Part shown: in pieces, positions 1 through 7,562 of the stretch
Layout: each line of letters opens with the position of its first letter
How positions within the stretch are numbered: position 1 is the stretch's first letter
Assembly: GCA_031264425.1 (NCBI GenBank)
Contig: JAISDY010000117.1
Span: forward strand, 1-19,710
DNA: 19,710 nucleotides
Direction: 5' to 3'
Source: Endomicrobium sp.
GTDB taxonomy: Bacteria > Elusimicrobiota > Endomicrobiia > Endomicrobiales > Endomicrobiaceae
Program-made: the position numbers and the translations under genes
Notes under the pieces: generated by a model
The model's database searches: none
The model's input: only the letters and a program-made list of their open reading frames with translations
Told to the model about the DNA's origin: nothing

Positions 1-608
1 AATGTCTTTCTCAAAAGAGGATAATGAGTACAGCCTAAAACTAACGTGTCAATCTTTTTAGCAAGCAAAGGTTTTATATATTTTTTAACTGTTTTATCGG
101 TTATTTCCCCGTCAACCCAACCTTCTTCCACAAGAGGAACAAGCAACGGACACGCCTGTTGATATATTTTAGCTTTTGCAAGTTTATTTATCGCTTTAGG
201 ATAAGATTTACTTCCTATCGTTCCCTCAGTGCCTATAATGCCTATTCTGAAATTTTCTGACGCATCTATAGCCGCCTTAGCTCCCGGAGCTATCACGCCT
301 ATAATATGAACTTTTAAAGTTTTCTCTAAAACGGGCAGAGCTAAAGCAGACGCAGTATTGCACGCCACAACTATAAGTTTTACTCTGTTCTTTATCAGAA
401 ACGACGTTATCTCTTTGGAAAACTTGAGTATAGCGTTTTGTGATTTAGTGCCGTAAGGAACATGAGCCGTATCTCCGAAATAAATAAGATTCTCCGAAGG
501 AAGAACTTTATTTATCGCAGACATTACCGTAAGCCCGCCAAAACCCGAATCAAAAATTCCTATAGGATTATTGTTACTTAGAATTTTTATCTCTTTCTTT
601 TTTTGCAT
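1..608 (-). CDS. murI: Glutamate racemase MurI (3' end cut by window edge)
   Basis: Interconverts L- and D-glutamate in the cytoplasm, supplying D-Glu for peptidoglycan stem peptides. Seen: the family's FDSGFGG motif (D20), FGDTAHVPYG (about residues 44-53), VVACNTASA with first catalytic Cys83, and LGCTHYPLL with second catalytic Cys193 and His195. 202 full codons are present of a usual length near 260, so the C-terminal fifth is outside the window. Start chosen is the ATG at 608-606 (MQKKKEIKIL...), because the conserved P-I-G-I-F-D begins at residue 15 and no other ATG lies between. This start overlaps the 3' end of the upstream amidase gene by 35 nt, suggesting translational coupling. Placement after a peptidoglycan amidase fits a cell-wall cluster. 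Identity is very secure; the exact start is less so. Confidence 0.96.
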   Translation of the reverse strand, partial: MQKKKEIKILSNNNPIGIFDSGFGGLTVMSAINKVLPSENLIYFGDTAHVPYGTKSQNAILKFSKEITSFLIKNRVKLIVVACNTASALALPVLEKTLKVHIIGVIAPGAKAAIDASENFRIGIIGTEGTIGSKSYPKAINKLAKAKIYQQACPLLVPLVEEGWVDGEITDKTVKKYIKPLLAKKIDTLVLGCTHYPLLRKT

Positions 609-2325
609 AGTATCTTATAACACCCTCATATATAGAATCCGCTACAGACACGCGAAAATTTTTAGTGCAAAGTTTAGCTTCTTCACTATAGTTGCTTAAA
701 AAAGCGCTTTCAACAAGAACCGACGGCATCTGTGTGCCTCTTAGTACGTAAAAACTTGCTTGCTTAACGCCTCTGCCAGGTATTTTTAGCCTTCCGCCTG
801 CCTGAGAAGATATGAACGCACTTAATTCTGAAGACTCGTTCATAAATGTGGTCATTGTCATAGACCATAGTATCTCTTGAAGACGCGCACGCTTTTTACT
901 TGGCTTCCCTTCTAATTCTAAAACTGAATTTTCAAGAACTGCAGTCGCGGCAGCTTCAGAGTCAGTTGCTTTTTCAGATAAGTAATAAATCTCAAAACCG
1001 CTGACGTTTCTGTCAAGATTTGCATTGCAGTGTACAGATATAAACAAATCTGCATTATTCTCATTGGCAATATTTGCCCTTTCGGCAAGAGGAATAAACG
1101 TATCGTCTTTTCTTGTTAAAATAACTTCAAAATCGTCGTCTTTGTCAAAAATTGATTTTAGCTCGTAAGCTATATCCAGATTTAAGTCTTTCTCTTTAGT
1201 TCCATTTGCTCCCTCGGTTCCGGAATCTTTTCCACCATGTCCCGCATCAACAACTATAATTTTTTTCCGCTCAAACTTTTTCTTTTTAGTTTCTTTTTTA
1301 GGAATGAGTCCAGAAGTAGTGTCTGTATCATCAGCTATTATAAAACTGTCGTCAATTATATTTCCGCTTTCAAATGTTGTAACGGGTGCACCTTTCAAAT
1401 CTTTATTTTCCTCATCATTTTCGCTTAGATGATCAAATTCGCTTATCTGAGAATGCCCGAACTTTTCTGGAGAAGTTAAATCTAAAGCATTTAAATTTTC
1501 GCCTGCCGACGTATGCGCTTCTTTAACCTCAGAAATGCCGCCATCTTTAGGAGTAATCACCGGAATCTTTCTTGAATGCTCAATTTCCACAAGTATTTCG
1601 GCAGGATTTGAAGAACTTGTGGTCTTTATATTTTTTGGAACTTGATCAAGATTTATTGTAACAACCGCCGAAAAGCCTACCGTCGCATATTGAATATTCT
1701 TAATAACGCCATTATTTACATTTATAGAGCCGTTTTGAACTTTCCCTCTCAAGATTGTCAAAATTATCGCATCCGCATTCTTTGAAATCCTATATTGAAG
1801 AGCTTCGTCAAGTTGCACGCGCACCTTAGTGCTTTCAGATTTTGTAAAGTATCTTACTGCAGAAATGTTTGCGTGGTGAGTTACTGTCAAAACTAAAGAC
1901 GAGGGATTCCATGATGTTTCAGCGTCGGCAATTTCAGAAAATTCTTTTGAAGTAACAAATTCAGGCGAAACATATATGTCGTTCTTTATCAACCTTGACG
2001 GTAAAGACATTTTTTTAAACTTTCTGCCAAATACTATTCCAGAACTGTTGGCTTTTATATCTATTTTTCTGTTGTTTAAACGCATTGTTACTTTTGAACT
2101 TACCGATTTCCAATCAAGCACGGCATTATATAACTCGGCAAGTTCTTTAACAGAAAAATAATAGGTGTCGTCCGAAATTTTATAAACGCTTATTCCGCTA
2201 AAAAGGCTGCCGTCAACAACGACATTTACATTCTGTGACAAAAGGGACTTATCGGCAAAAGCATAAGAAAACATGAAAAAGAACAAAATGACTGCCGAAA
2301 AAAATAAAGATATAATTTTTTTCAT
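574..2325 (-). CDS. Secreted N-acetylmuramoyl-L-alanine amidase with AMIN domain
   Basis: Cleaves the bond between N-acetylmuramic acid and L-Ala of peptidoglycan, usually for daughter-cell separation or wall remodelling. Seen in 583 aa: signal peptide (residues 1-24, basic MKK then hydrophobic, ending YAFA); a copper-amine-oxidase-N-like/stalk region about 28-150; an AMIN-like beta domain about 155-250 (family role: binding to peptidoglycan or septum); a charged low-complexity linker about 255-350; Amidase_3 catalytic domain about 354-575. Expected zinc and catalytic residues are present: His363 (DAGHGG), Glu378 (KEKDL), His432 (SVHCNA) and Glu539 (VLVESAF). It is translationally coupled to rpe (ATGA overlap, 2322-2325) and overlaps murI at its end. 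The architecture matches AmiC/AmiA-type enzymes, but I do not assign one symbol. Function is secure; the substrate-targeting role is inferred. Confidence 0.94.
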   Translation of the reverse strand: MKKIISLFFSAVILFFFMFSYAFADKSLLSQNVNVVVDGSLFSGISVYKISDDTYYFSVKELAELYNAVLDWKSVSSKVTMRLNNRKIDIKANSSGIVFGRKFKKMSLPSRLIKNDIYVSPEFVTSKEFSEIADAETSWNPSSLVLTVTHHANISAVRYFTKSESTKVRVQLDEALQYRISKNADAIILTILRGKVQNGSINVNNGVIKNIQYATVGFSAVVTINLDQVPKNIKTTSSSNPAEILVEIEHSRKIPVITPKDGGISEVKEAHTSAGENLNALDLTSPEKFGHSQISEFDHLSENDEENKDLKGAPVTTFESGNIIDDSFIIADDTDTTSGLIPKKETKKKKFERKKIIVVDAGHGGKDSGTEGANGTKEKDLNLDIAYELKSIFDKDDDFEVILTRKDDTFIPLAERANIANENNADLFISVHCNANLDRNVSGFEIYYLSEKATDSEAAATAVLENSVLELEGKPSKKRARLQEILWSMTMTTFMNESSELSAFISSQAGGRLKIPGRGVKQASFYVLRGTQMPSVLVESAFLSNYSEEAKLCTKNFRVSVADSIYEGVIRYYAKKERDKNSK

Positions 2326-2972
2326 ATAGAAAGCGATTTTATAGCCTCTCTGGGATCTTCAGCGGAAAATATATAGCTGCCGCTTACTAGCACATCCGCA
2401 CCGGCTTCAATACAAATTTTACTTGTTTGGGCATTTATCCCTCCGTCAATTTCTATAAGGCAATTATATTTTTTCGCATCAATAACTTTTCTTAGACGCT
2501 TAATTTTTGGAACCATATCTTCCATAAAAGACTGCCCGCCAAACCCAGGCTCAACGGTCATAACCAAAACCAAATCAATGTGCGGCAACAAGTTTTCTAT
2601 TTCTTCAACAGAAGTTTTTGGCTTTATTGATACGCCGACTTTTACACCCGAATCTTTTATTTCTCTTGCAAGTTTCTTTTTATCAGCCAAAATTTCCTGA
2701 TGAAACACAATTAAGTCGGCTCCGGCTGTTTTGAAATCTATCCAATATTTTTCCGGATTTGTAATCATAAGATGAACGTCAAAAAACAATTTTGTAATTC
2801 CTCTTAATGATTTTACCACCCCAGAACCTATTGTTATATTTGGAACAAAATGCCCGTCCATAACGTCTATATGAACCCAATCAGCGCCAAATTGTTCCAA
2901 CATTTTGACATCGCGTTCTAAATTTGAAAAATCTGCAGACAAAATAGACGGAGCTATAATAATTTTCTTCAT
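2322..2972 (-). CDS. rpe: Ribulose-phosphate 3-epimerase
   Basis: Interconverts D-ribulose 5-phosphate and D-xylulose 5-phosphate in the pentose phosphate pathway; cytoplasmic, metal dependent. The 216-aa length is normal for this TIM-barrel family. Seen: N-terminal APSILSADF, WVHIDVMDG with metal ligands His34 and Asp36, DVHLMI with His67, VEPGFGGQSF (about 140-149, phosphate loop), and EIDGGIN with Asp176. All four expected metal ligands are present. It begins 13 nt after the PASTA-protein gene and its TGA overlaps the amidase ATG. The SD is weak (GGAAA). Its position beside a PASTA protein resembles the prkC-rsgA-rpe arrangement known in Firmicutes, which may explain why a sugar-phosphate enzyme sits among wall genes. 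Confidence 0.97.
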   Translation of the reverse strand: MKKIIIAPSILSADFSNLERDVKMLEQFGADWVHIDVMDGHFVPNITIGSGVVKSLRGITKLFFDVHLMITNPEKYWIDFKTAGADLIVFHQEILADKKKLAREIKDSGVKVGVSIKPKTSVEEIENLLPHIDLVLVMTVEPGFGGQSFMEDMVPKIKRLRKVIDAKKYNCLIEIDGGINAQTSKICIEAGADVLVSGSYIFSAEDPREAIKSLSI

Positions 2973-2985
2973 TTCTATTTTCCAC

Positions 2986-3708
2986 TTAAGATCTTTCTAC
3001 AACCGTTACATTTACATTCTTCAAATCTGTTATGTCTTTTTCAGGTTCAGGATATTGTCTTATAATAATGCCGGAATCAAGCTCAGAGGACTCTTCCTTT
3101 GTTATATTTAAAGTCATGCCCGTTTGCGACGACCATTCAGCAGCCTCTTGAAGATTCTTATTAATAAAATCAGGCATAAGAACCATTCCTTCCGGCGGTT
3201 CTCCATCGGAAACAATAAGATTCACAACGGAATCTTTGTCAACTTTAGTCCCCGCCGCAATATCTTGAGCGACAATAATATCTTTATCGGCAACTACAGA
3301 ATATCTCTTTGTAACCTCGCCCATAACCAATGTCGCCGTTCTTAAAGAAATATCGGCAGAACGGATGCTTTGCCCGACTAGGTTCGGGACATAAATAATC
3401 TCTCCGCCACGGCTTATTGTAACCTTTATTACTTTGCCTTCTCTAACATACATTCCCGCTGGAGGATTCTGTCTTAAAATCGTTCCCGCAGGAACATTTT
3501 GATTTGTTTCTTCACCATCTATCTTTAAGCCAAAACCATATTTGGAAAGCTCTTCAACGGCATTGTAAAGGTTTTTTCCAACAATGTCCGGCGTAGATAT
3601 TTCTTTTTTACTGTGAACTAAAGAAATCATTATCATGTTAAAAGCAAAATAAAACGCAAAACCAATCACGGCTAAAACTATGAAAACTTTTAAAAACTTC
3701 TTTGCCAA
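2986..3708 (-). CDS. Membrane-anchored PASTA-repeat protein (no kinase domain)
   Basis: Start set at TTG 3708-3706, which has an AGGGG SD 8 nt upstream (3717-3721). A longer reading begins at another TTG (3735) with no SD. Product of 240 aa: short basic N-terminus (MAKKFLK), one transmembrane segment about residues 6-31, then three PASTA domains about 37-101, 104-168 and 175-239, recognisable by repeated P-[DN]-[LIV]-[VI]-G, G-x-I-[LI]-x-Q-x-P-x-x-G and terminal V-x-V-x-[VI]-S elements. The third is more divergent. PASTA repeats of Ser/Thr kinases and PBPs bind peptidoglycan or beta-lactam-like ligands outside the membrane. Here there is no kinase or transpeptidase domain, and the cytoplasmic part is only a few residues. 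It sits between ilvC and rpe. Role is unknown; a wall-sensing or wall-anchoring partner is an inference. Domain call secure. Confidence 0.88.
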   Translation of the reverse strand: MAKKFLKVFIVLAVIGFAFYFAFNMIMISLVHSKKEISTPDIVGKNLYNAVEELSKYGFGLKIDGEETNQNVPAGTILRQNPPAGMYVREGKVIKVTISRGGEIIYVPNLVGQSIRSADISLRTATLVMGEVTKRYSVVADKDIIVAQDIAAGTKVDKDSVVNLIVSDGEPPEGMVLMPDFINKNLQEAAEWSSQTGMTLNITKEESSELDSGIIIRQYPEPEKDITDLKNVNVTVVERS

Positions 3709-3716
3709 GAGATTTA

Positions 3717-3721
3717 CCCCT
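3717..3721 (-). promoter_or_regulatory. SD that fixes the PASTA-protein start
   Basis: On the minus strand AGGGG is followed by 8 nt and then TTG at 3708. The alternative TTG nine codons earlier lacks any SD, so this site favours the shorter protein. Confidence 0.6.
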
Positions 3722-3744
3722 AGTTTAAATTCCAAAAAGTTTAT

Positions 3745-4743
3745 TTACTTTTTCGCCCAAGACATACGCGAACGAAGTCTTGCGCCTACTTTCTCTATAA
3801 GCCTTTCGCTTACTTCCTTCCTTTCTTTATTAAAAAATGGTCTGCCGTCTTTATTTTCTTTAAGCCAATCATTTGCAAACTTTCCAGATTGAATGTCTGA
3901 CAACACTTTCTTCATTTCAGCTTTGGTTTCATCGGTTATAACTCTCTTTCCGGTTACATATTCGCCATATTCAGCCGTATCGGAAATTGAATAGTTCATC
4001 TTGCTAAAACCACCTTCAAAAATCAAATCAACTATAAGTTTCATTTCGTGGCAACATTCAAAATATGCAATTTCAGGCTGATACCCCGCTGCCACAAGTG
4101 TTTCAAATCCTGAATTTATCAACTCAACTACACCGCCGCAAAGAACTGCCTGCTCACCGAACAAATCCGTCTCAGTCTCTTCTTTAAAAGTCGTTTCAAG
4201 AACTCCGCCTCTTGTTCCGCCTATGCCTTTAGCGTAAGCAAGAGCCAATTCTTTTGCTTTTCCGCTTGCATTTTGCTCAACAGCTATCAAGCAAGGAACA
4301 CCTTTGCCCTCTTCGTATTGTCTTCTTACAAGATGACCGGGACCCTTAGGAGCTATCATTATTACGTCCAGATCAGGAGTAGGAACTATCTGTTGATAAC
4401 GTATGTTAAATCCATGTGAAAAACTCAGAACTGCTCCTTTCTTAATATTGGGCTTTATATCCTCTTCCCAAGCTTTTTTCTGAACTTCGTCAGGCAAAAG
4501 AATGTGGATACAATCAGCCTGTTTAACGGCTTCTGCTATGCTTAAAGGTTTCCAGCCGTCTTCCACAGCTTTTTTATAATTAGCTCCGCCTTCTCTTTGA
4601 GCAACAACAACGTTTATTCCAGAGCCTCTAAGGTTGAGTGCATGCGCGTGTCCTTGGCTCCCATATCCTAAAATAGCGATTGTTTTTCCTTTTAACAAAC
4701 TTAAATCCGCGTCATTGTCATAATACATTTTTGCTTCTTTCAT
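3745..4743 (-). CDS. ilvC: Ketol-acid reductoisomerase, class I
   Basis: Second common step of valine/isoleucine synthesis: isomerises and reduces acetolactate or acetohydroxybutyrate to the dihydroxy acid; cytoplasmic, Mg and NAD(P)H dependent. 332 aa, the normal class I length. Seen: Rossmann [13 protein letters not shown] (about 26-38), catalytic-region His110 in FSHGFNI, Mg ligands Asp193 and Glu197 (ETDLFGEQ), and Glu229, Glu233 and Ser254 in the knotted domain. The cofactor loop reads Q-R-E-G-G-A-N-Y (49-56): Arg50 is kept, but the two Ser that commonly bind the NADPH 2'-phosphate are Gly53 and Asn55. ATG 4743 has an ideal AAGGAG SD 6 nt upstream. It lies 29 nt after ilvN and 36 nt before the PASTA gene, so it probably shares the ilvD promoter. 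Confidence 0.97.
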   Translation of the reverse strand: MKEAKMYYDNDADLSLLKGKTIAILGYGSQGHAHALNLRGSGINVVVAQREGGANYKKAVEDGWKPLSIAEAVKQADCIHILLPDEVQKKAWEEDIKPNIKKGAVLSFSHGFNIRYQQIVPTPDLDVIMIAPKGPGHLVRRQYEEGKGVPCLIAVEQNASGKAKELALAYAKGIGGTRGGVLETTFKEETETDLFGEQAVLCGGVVELINSGFETLVAAGYQPEIAYFECCHEMKLIVDLIFEGGFSKMNYSISDTAEYGEYVTGKRVITDETKAEMKKVLSDIQSGKFANDWLKENKDGRPFFNKERKEVSERLIEKVGARLRSRMSWAKK

Positions 4744-4772
4744 CTCTTTCTCCTTAACTTTAACTTTGCTTC

Positions 4773-5267
4773 TTATTTAACCTTGCCAGAATTGCCACGA
4801 TATAAAACTGAAACTCCAGTTTTGCAAGTTTCCTTTACACCGTAAGGCAAAATAGCTTTCATAAAAGCACTTAGTTTACTTTCATCACCGCTTACTTCAA
4901 CTATTATTGAATCTTGCGATATGTCTGTTATTTTAGCTCTGAAAACACCGGCAAGCCTGATAATTTCGTCACGCGAAGTCTTATTTACGGCATTTATTTT
5001 TATAAGAGCAAGCTCTCTTTCTATGTACCCGACACCATTGAAGTCGTTGACTTTTATAACATCAACAAGTTTATTTAATTGTTTTGTCACCTGCTCCAGA
5101 ATTGATTCATTGCCTTTTACGACAATGGTCATTCTTGAAATTGCGTCATCTTCCGTCTCGCTTACAGAAAGCGAAGCTATGTTAAAACCGCGCGCAGCAA
5201 AAAGAGCTGATATTCTTGCCAAAACGCCAGATTTGTTCTCTACTAAAACCGAAACCGTGTGGCGCAT
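4773..5267 (-). CDS. ilvN: Acetolactate synthase small (regulatory) subunit
   Basis: Regulatory partner of IlvB: stimulates the large subunit and confers feedback inhibition by valine. Product of 164 aa, typical of the IlvH/IlvN short form. Residues 3-75 form an ACT domain ([18 protein letters not shown], then [14 protein letters not shown]). The G-V-L-A-R-I/F-N-I segment is where valine binds in characterised relatives. A C-terminal ALS small-subunit domain spans about 85-160. Start set at ATG 5267-5265, preceded by GGAGGT (5271-5276). The open frame extends six codons further to a TTG, but that extension would be built from the SD itself. It lies 40 nt after ilvB and 29 nt before ilvC. ilvN and ilvH cannot be told apart by sequence alone; the symbol refers to the role. 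Confidence 0.95.
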   Translation of the reverse strand: MRHTVSVLVENKSGVLARISALFAARGFNIASLSVSETEDDAISRMTIVVKGNESILEQVTKQLNKLVDVIKVNDFNGVGYIERELALIKINAVNKTSRDEIIRLAGVFRAKITDISQDSIIVEVSGDESKLSAFMKAILPYGVKETCKTGVSVLYRGNSGKVK

Positions 5268-5270
5268 TAC

Positions 5271-5276
5271 ACCTCC
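5271..5276 (-). promoter_or_regulatory. GGAGGT SD that fixes the ilvN start
   Basis: A perfect GGAGGT on the minus strand, only 3 nt from ATG 5267, supports that start over a TTG six codons upstream. Confidence 0.7.
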
Positions 5277-5307
5277 ATTATACAAAATCTTTTCTTTGAG
5301 ATATATA

Positions 5308-7044
5308 TTACCCGTTCATTCTAGTTATCATTTCATCAAGAGAAGCTCCCGAGGGAACCATCGGGAAAATATTTTCTTCTATCTCAACCCACATGTCAAT
5401 AACCACAGAACCTTTTGTCTCAAGCATTTTCTTTAAAGCTGGCTCAACGTCTTTTTTCTTAGTAACTCTTATACCCAAAACGCCATAACTTTCAGCCCAT
5501 TTCACAAAATCCGGGACATATACAGGACAAGAATCTCTGTTTGGAGTATTGCACCACTTAGGGCATTCCTTCCGTTTGGCAAGACAACTGTAAGAATACC
5601 TCTTACCGTAAAACATCTCTTGCCACTGTCGGACATTGCCTAAATACTGATTGTTCAATATGACTACTTTTACACCAACTTCATTTAGAACCGCAACAGC
5701 CATTTCCTGCATGTTCATCTGAAAAGAGCCGTCGCCGGCAACCGCTATGACGTCTTTGTTCGGGTTTCCAAACTTTGCTCCGATAGCCGCAGGATACCCA
5801 AATCCCATAGTTCCGAGTCCGCCTGAACTTAAAAACAAACGCGAACGCTTGGCTTTATAATATTGTGCAGACCACATTTGATGCTGACCTACTTCTGTAG
5901 TTATAATAGCCTCACCTTTGGTAAGCTCTGAAATTTTTTCTATAACATATTGAGGGTGAAGTTTATCATCATTTCTCTCGTAAGACAAAGGATGTTTTTC
6001 TTTCCATGAATCCACTGTTTCAATCCAATCTTTTCTATCTTTTTTATCAACTAAGCCTATCATCTCTTTTAAAACTGTTTTCGCATCACCCACAACAGGA
6101 ATATCAACATCAACAATTTTTGATATTGCGGTGGGGTCTATATCAACGTGAATTATTTTTGCATTTATTGCAAAATCACAAACTTTGCCGGTGCATCTGT
6201 CATCAAATCTTGCGCCTACAGCTATAATAACGTCTGCAGATTGCATAGCCTTATTGGCACAATAAGTTCCATGCATGCCAAGCATGCCCAAACTAAGGTT
6301 TGTATCGCAAGGATATGCCCCTATCGCAAGCAAAGTGTTGGTTACGGGAATATCCGCTTTTTTTGACAACTCTAAAATTTCGTCTTCAGCATTGGAAACA
6401 ACCACTCCCGTGCCAATGTAAAAAACCGGATGCTTACTCTTATTTATAACTTCTGCTGCTTTTTTTATCTGCCCAATATGCCCGTTGTAATTAGGCTTAT
6501 AAGAACGTATTTCCACTTTATTAGGATAAACAAATTCGCAAACTCCTCGCTGAACGTCAATAGGAATATCAACCAAAACAGGTCCCGGTCTTCCCGTAGT
6601 TGCAATATAAAACGCTTCTTTTATAGTTCTTGCCAAATCTTTTACATCTTTAACTAAAAAGTTATGTTTTGTTACCGGTCTTGTTATGCCTATAGTGTCG
6701 GCTTCTTGAAAAGCGTCCTGCCCTATAACGCTTGTTGCCACTTGTCCTGAAATGGCAACCATCGGAACAGAATCCATATATGCGCTGGCAAGTCCGGTAA
6801 CGATATTTGTGGCGCCGGGTCCTGAAGTAACTATGCACACACCGGGCTTTCCCGTGGAACGAGCATAGCCGTCCGCCATATGAGAGGCAGCCTGCTCGTG
6901 CCTTGTCAAAATAAAATTAAGTTTAGAACCGTGCATTGCGTCAAATATTGGCAGAGCTTGCCCGCCGGGAAGTCCAAAAGCAATTTCAACGTTTTCTTTT
7001 AACAAACTCTCAATTAAAATCTGTGCTCCGGTCTTTTTTTCCAT
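5308..7044 (-). CDS. ilvB: Acetolactate synthase large (catalytic) subunit, with Cys4 insert
   Basis: ThDP-dependent condensation of two pyruvates, or pyruvate and 2-oxobutyrate, to acetohydroxy acids; first common BCAA step. 578 aa. Seen: N-terminal ThDP PYR domain with catalytic Glu50 (TRHEQAASHMADGYAR), SGPGATN (about 74-80), central FAD/DHS-like domain with VGARFDDR (276-283), and C-terminal ThDP PP domain with GDGSFQMN (437-444, Asp438) and Asn465 as Mg/ThDP ligands. Between the conserved YGKRYS and PDFVKWAESYG is an insertion of about 20 residues carrying Cys487, Cys494, Cys498 and Cys506; many family members have only a few residues here. ATG 7044 has AAGGA (7052-7056) 7 nt upstream. 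It starts 2 nt after the stop of the small kinase gene, so translation is probably coupled. Identity very secure. Confidence 0.97.
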   Translation of the reverse strand: MEKKTGAQILIESLLKENVEIAFGLPGGQALPIFDAMHGSKLNFILTRHEQAASHMADGYARSTGKPGVCIVTSGPGATNIVTGLASAYMDSVPMVAISGQVATSVIGQDAFQEADTIGITRPVTKHNFLVKDVKDLARTIKEAFYIATTGRPGPVLVDIPIDVQRGVCEFVYPNKVEIRSYKPNYNGHIGQIKKAAEVINKSKHPVFYIGTGVVVSNAEDEILELSKKADIPVTNTLLAIGAYPCDTNLSLGMLGMHGTYCANKAMQSADVIIAVGARFDDRCTGKVCDFAINAKIIHVDIDPTAISKIVDVDIPVVGDAKTVLKEMIGLVDKKDRKDWIETVDSWKEKHPLSYERNDDKLHPQYVIEKISELTKGEAIITTEVGQHQMWSAQYYKAKRSRLFLSSGGLGTMGFGYPAAIGAKFGNPNKDVIAVAGDGSFQMNMQEMAVAVLNEVGVKVVILNNQYLGNVRQWQEMFYGKRYSYSCLAKRKECPKWCNTPNRDSCPVYVPDFVKWAESYGVLGIRVTKKKDVEPALKKMLETKGSVVIDMWVEIEENIFPMVPSGASLDEMITRMNG

Positions 7045-7046
7045 AC

Positions 7047-7562
7047 TTATTTCCTTATTATATTAAGCATATCGGTTAAAACTTCGTCTTTATTCAATTT
7101 AGACGTGTCAATTTTAACGGTGCTGAGTTTACAGCAACACTTATTTCTATCCAACGCTCTATTTACAAGCTGTTCTAAATCGTTGGAGCTTATGTCAGAG
7201 TTTGCAGATTTAATTCTCCTTCTTATTATATGTTCGTCACACGTTAAAGAAATATCGTAAAATTTAAAATTTTTGAACTTCAGGTTTTTTAATATAAAAT
7301 CATGCGTTTCTTGAAGATGCAAAACCCAACTGAAAACAACATGGTCAAAACTATCATTCTTTAAAAAATTATTAAGAGTATAGACGATATTATCAACAAC
7401 CATATCTTTATTCTCTTGGCTAAAATTCCAATGTTTACCTTGATACCAACACCAATCTCCGTCAAGCATAACAGACTTTTCAAGTTCATCAATAAGCATT
7501 TTAGCTACAGTAGTCTTACCAACCCCGGGAGCGCCTCCAATAAAAATAAGTTTTTTCATCAT
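7047..7562 (-). CDS. Small P-loop kinase-like ATPase of unknown substrate
   Basis: 171 aa with Walker [11 protein letters not shown] (9-18), LDGDWCW at 33-39 (acidic residues in the substrate-site position), a hydrophobic strand VVFSWVLH (75-82) where a Walker B strand would be, and an Arg-rich lid-like segment IIRRRIK (112-118). This order is that of small nucleoside/nucleotide-kinase-like P-loop proteins (AAA_18/AAA_33 type). I recall similar LDGDWCW...FSW proteins in gut Firmicutes, but cannot name a substrate. Odd: three consecutive Cys (142-144). It lies inside the ilv operon, overlapping the ilvD stop (7559-7562) and ending 2 nt before ilvB. GGAG lies about 9 nt before the first of two adjacent ATGs (7562, 7559). 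No known BCAA step needs a kinase, so it may be a late insertion or an accessory factor. Confidence 0.8.
   Translation of the reverse strand: MMKKLIFIGGAPGVGKTTVAKMLIDELEKSVMLDGDWCWYQGKHWNFSQENKDMVVDNIVYTLNNFLKNDSFDHVVFSWVLHLQETHDFILKNLKFKNFKFYDISLTCDEHIIRRRIKSANSDISSNDLEQLVNRALDRNKCCCKLSTVKIDTSKLNKDEVLTDMLNIIRK

Noticed and set aside
3709..3735. Nine-codon N-terminal extension of the PASTA protein from TTG 3735
   Set aside because: No SD precedes it, whereas AGGGG sits at the right distance from TTG 3708 and the shorter form has a normal MAKK membrane-anchor start.
4921..5436. Plus-strand open frame of 171 codons over ilvN
   Set aside because: Antisense to ilvN and the end of ilvB, both with diagnostic motifs and SDs; the translation shows no family motif.
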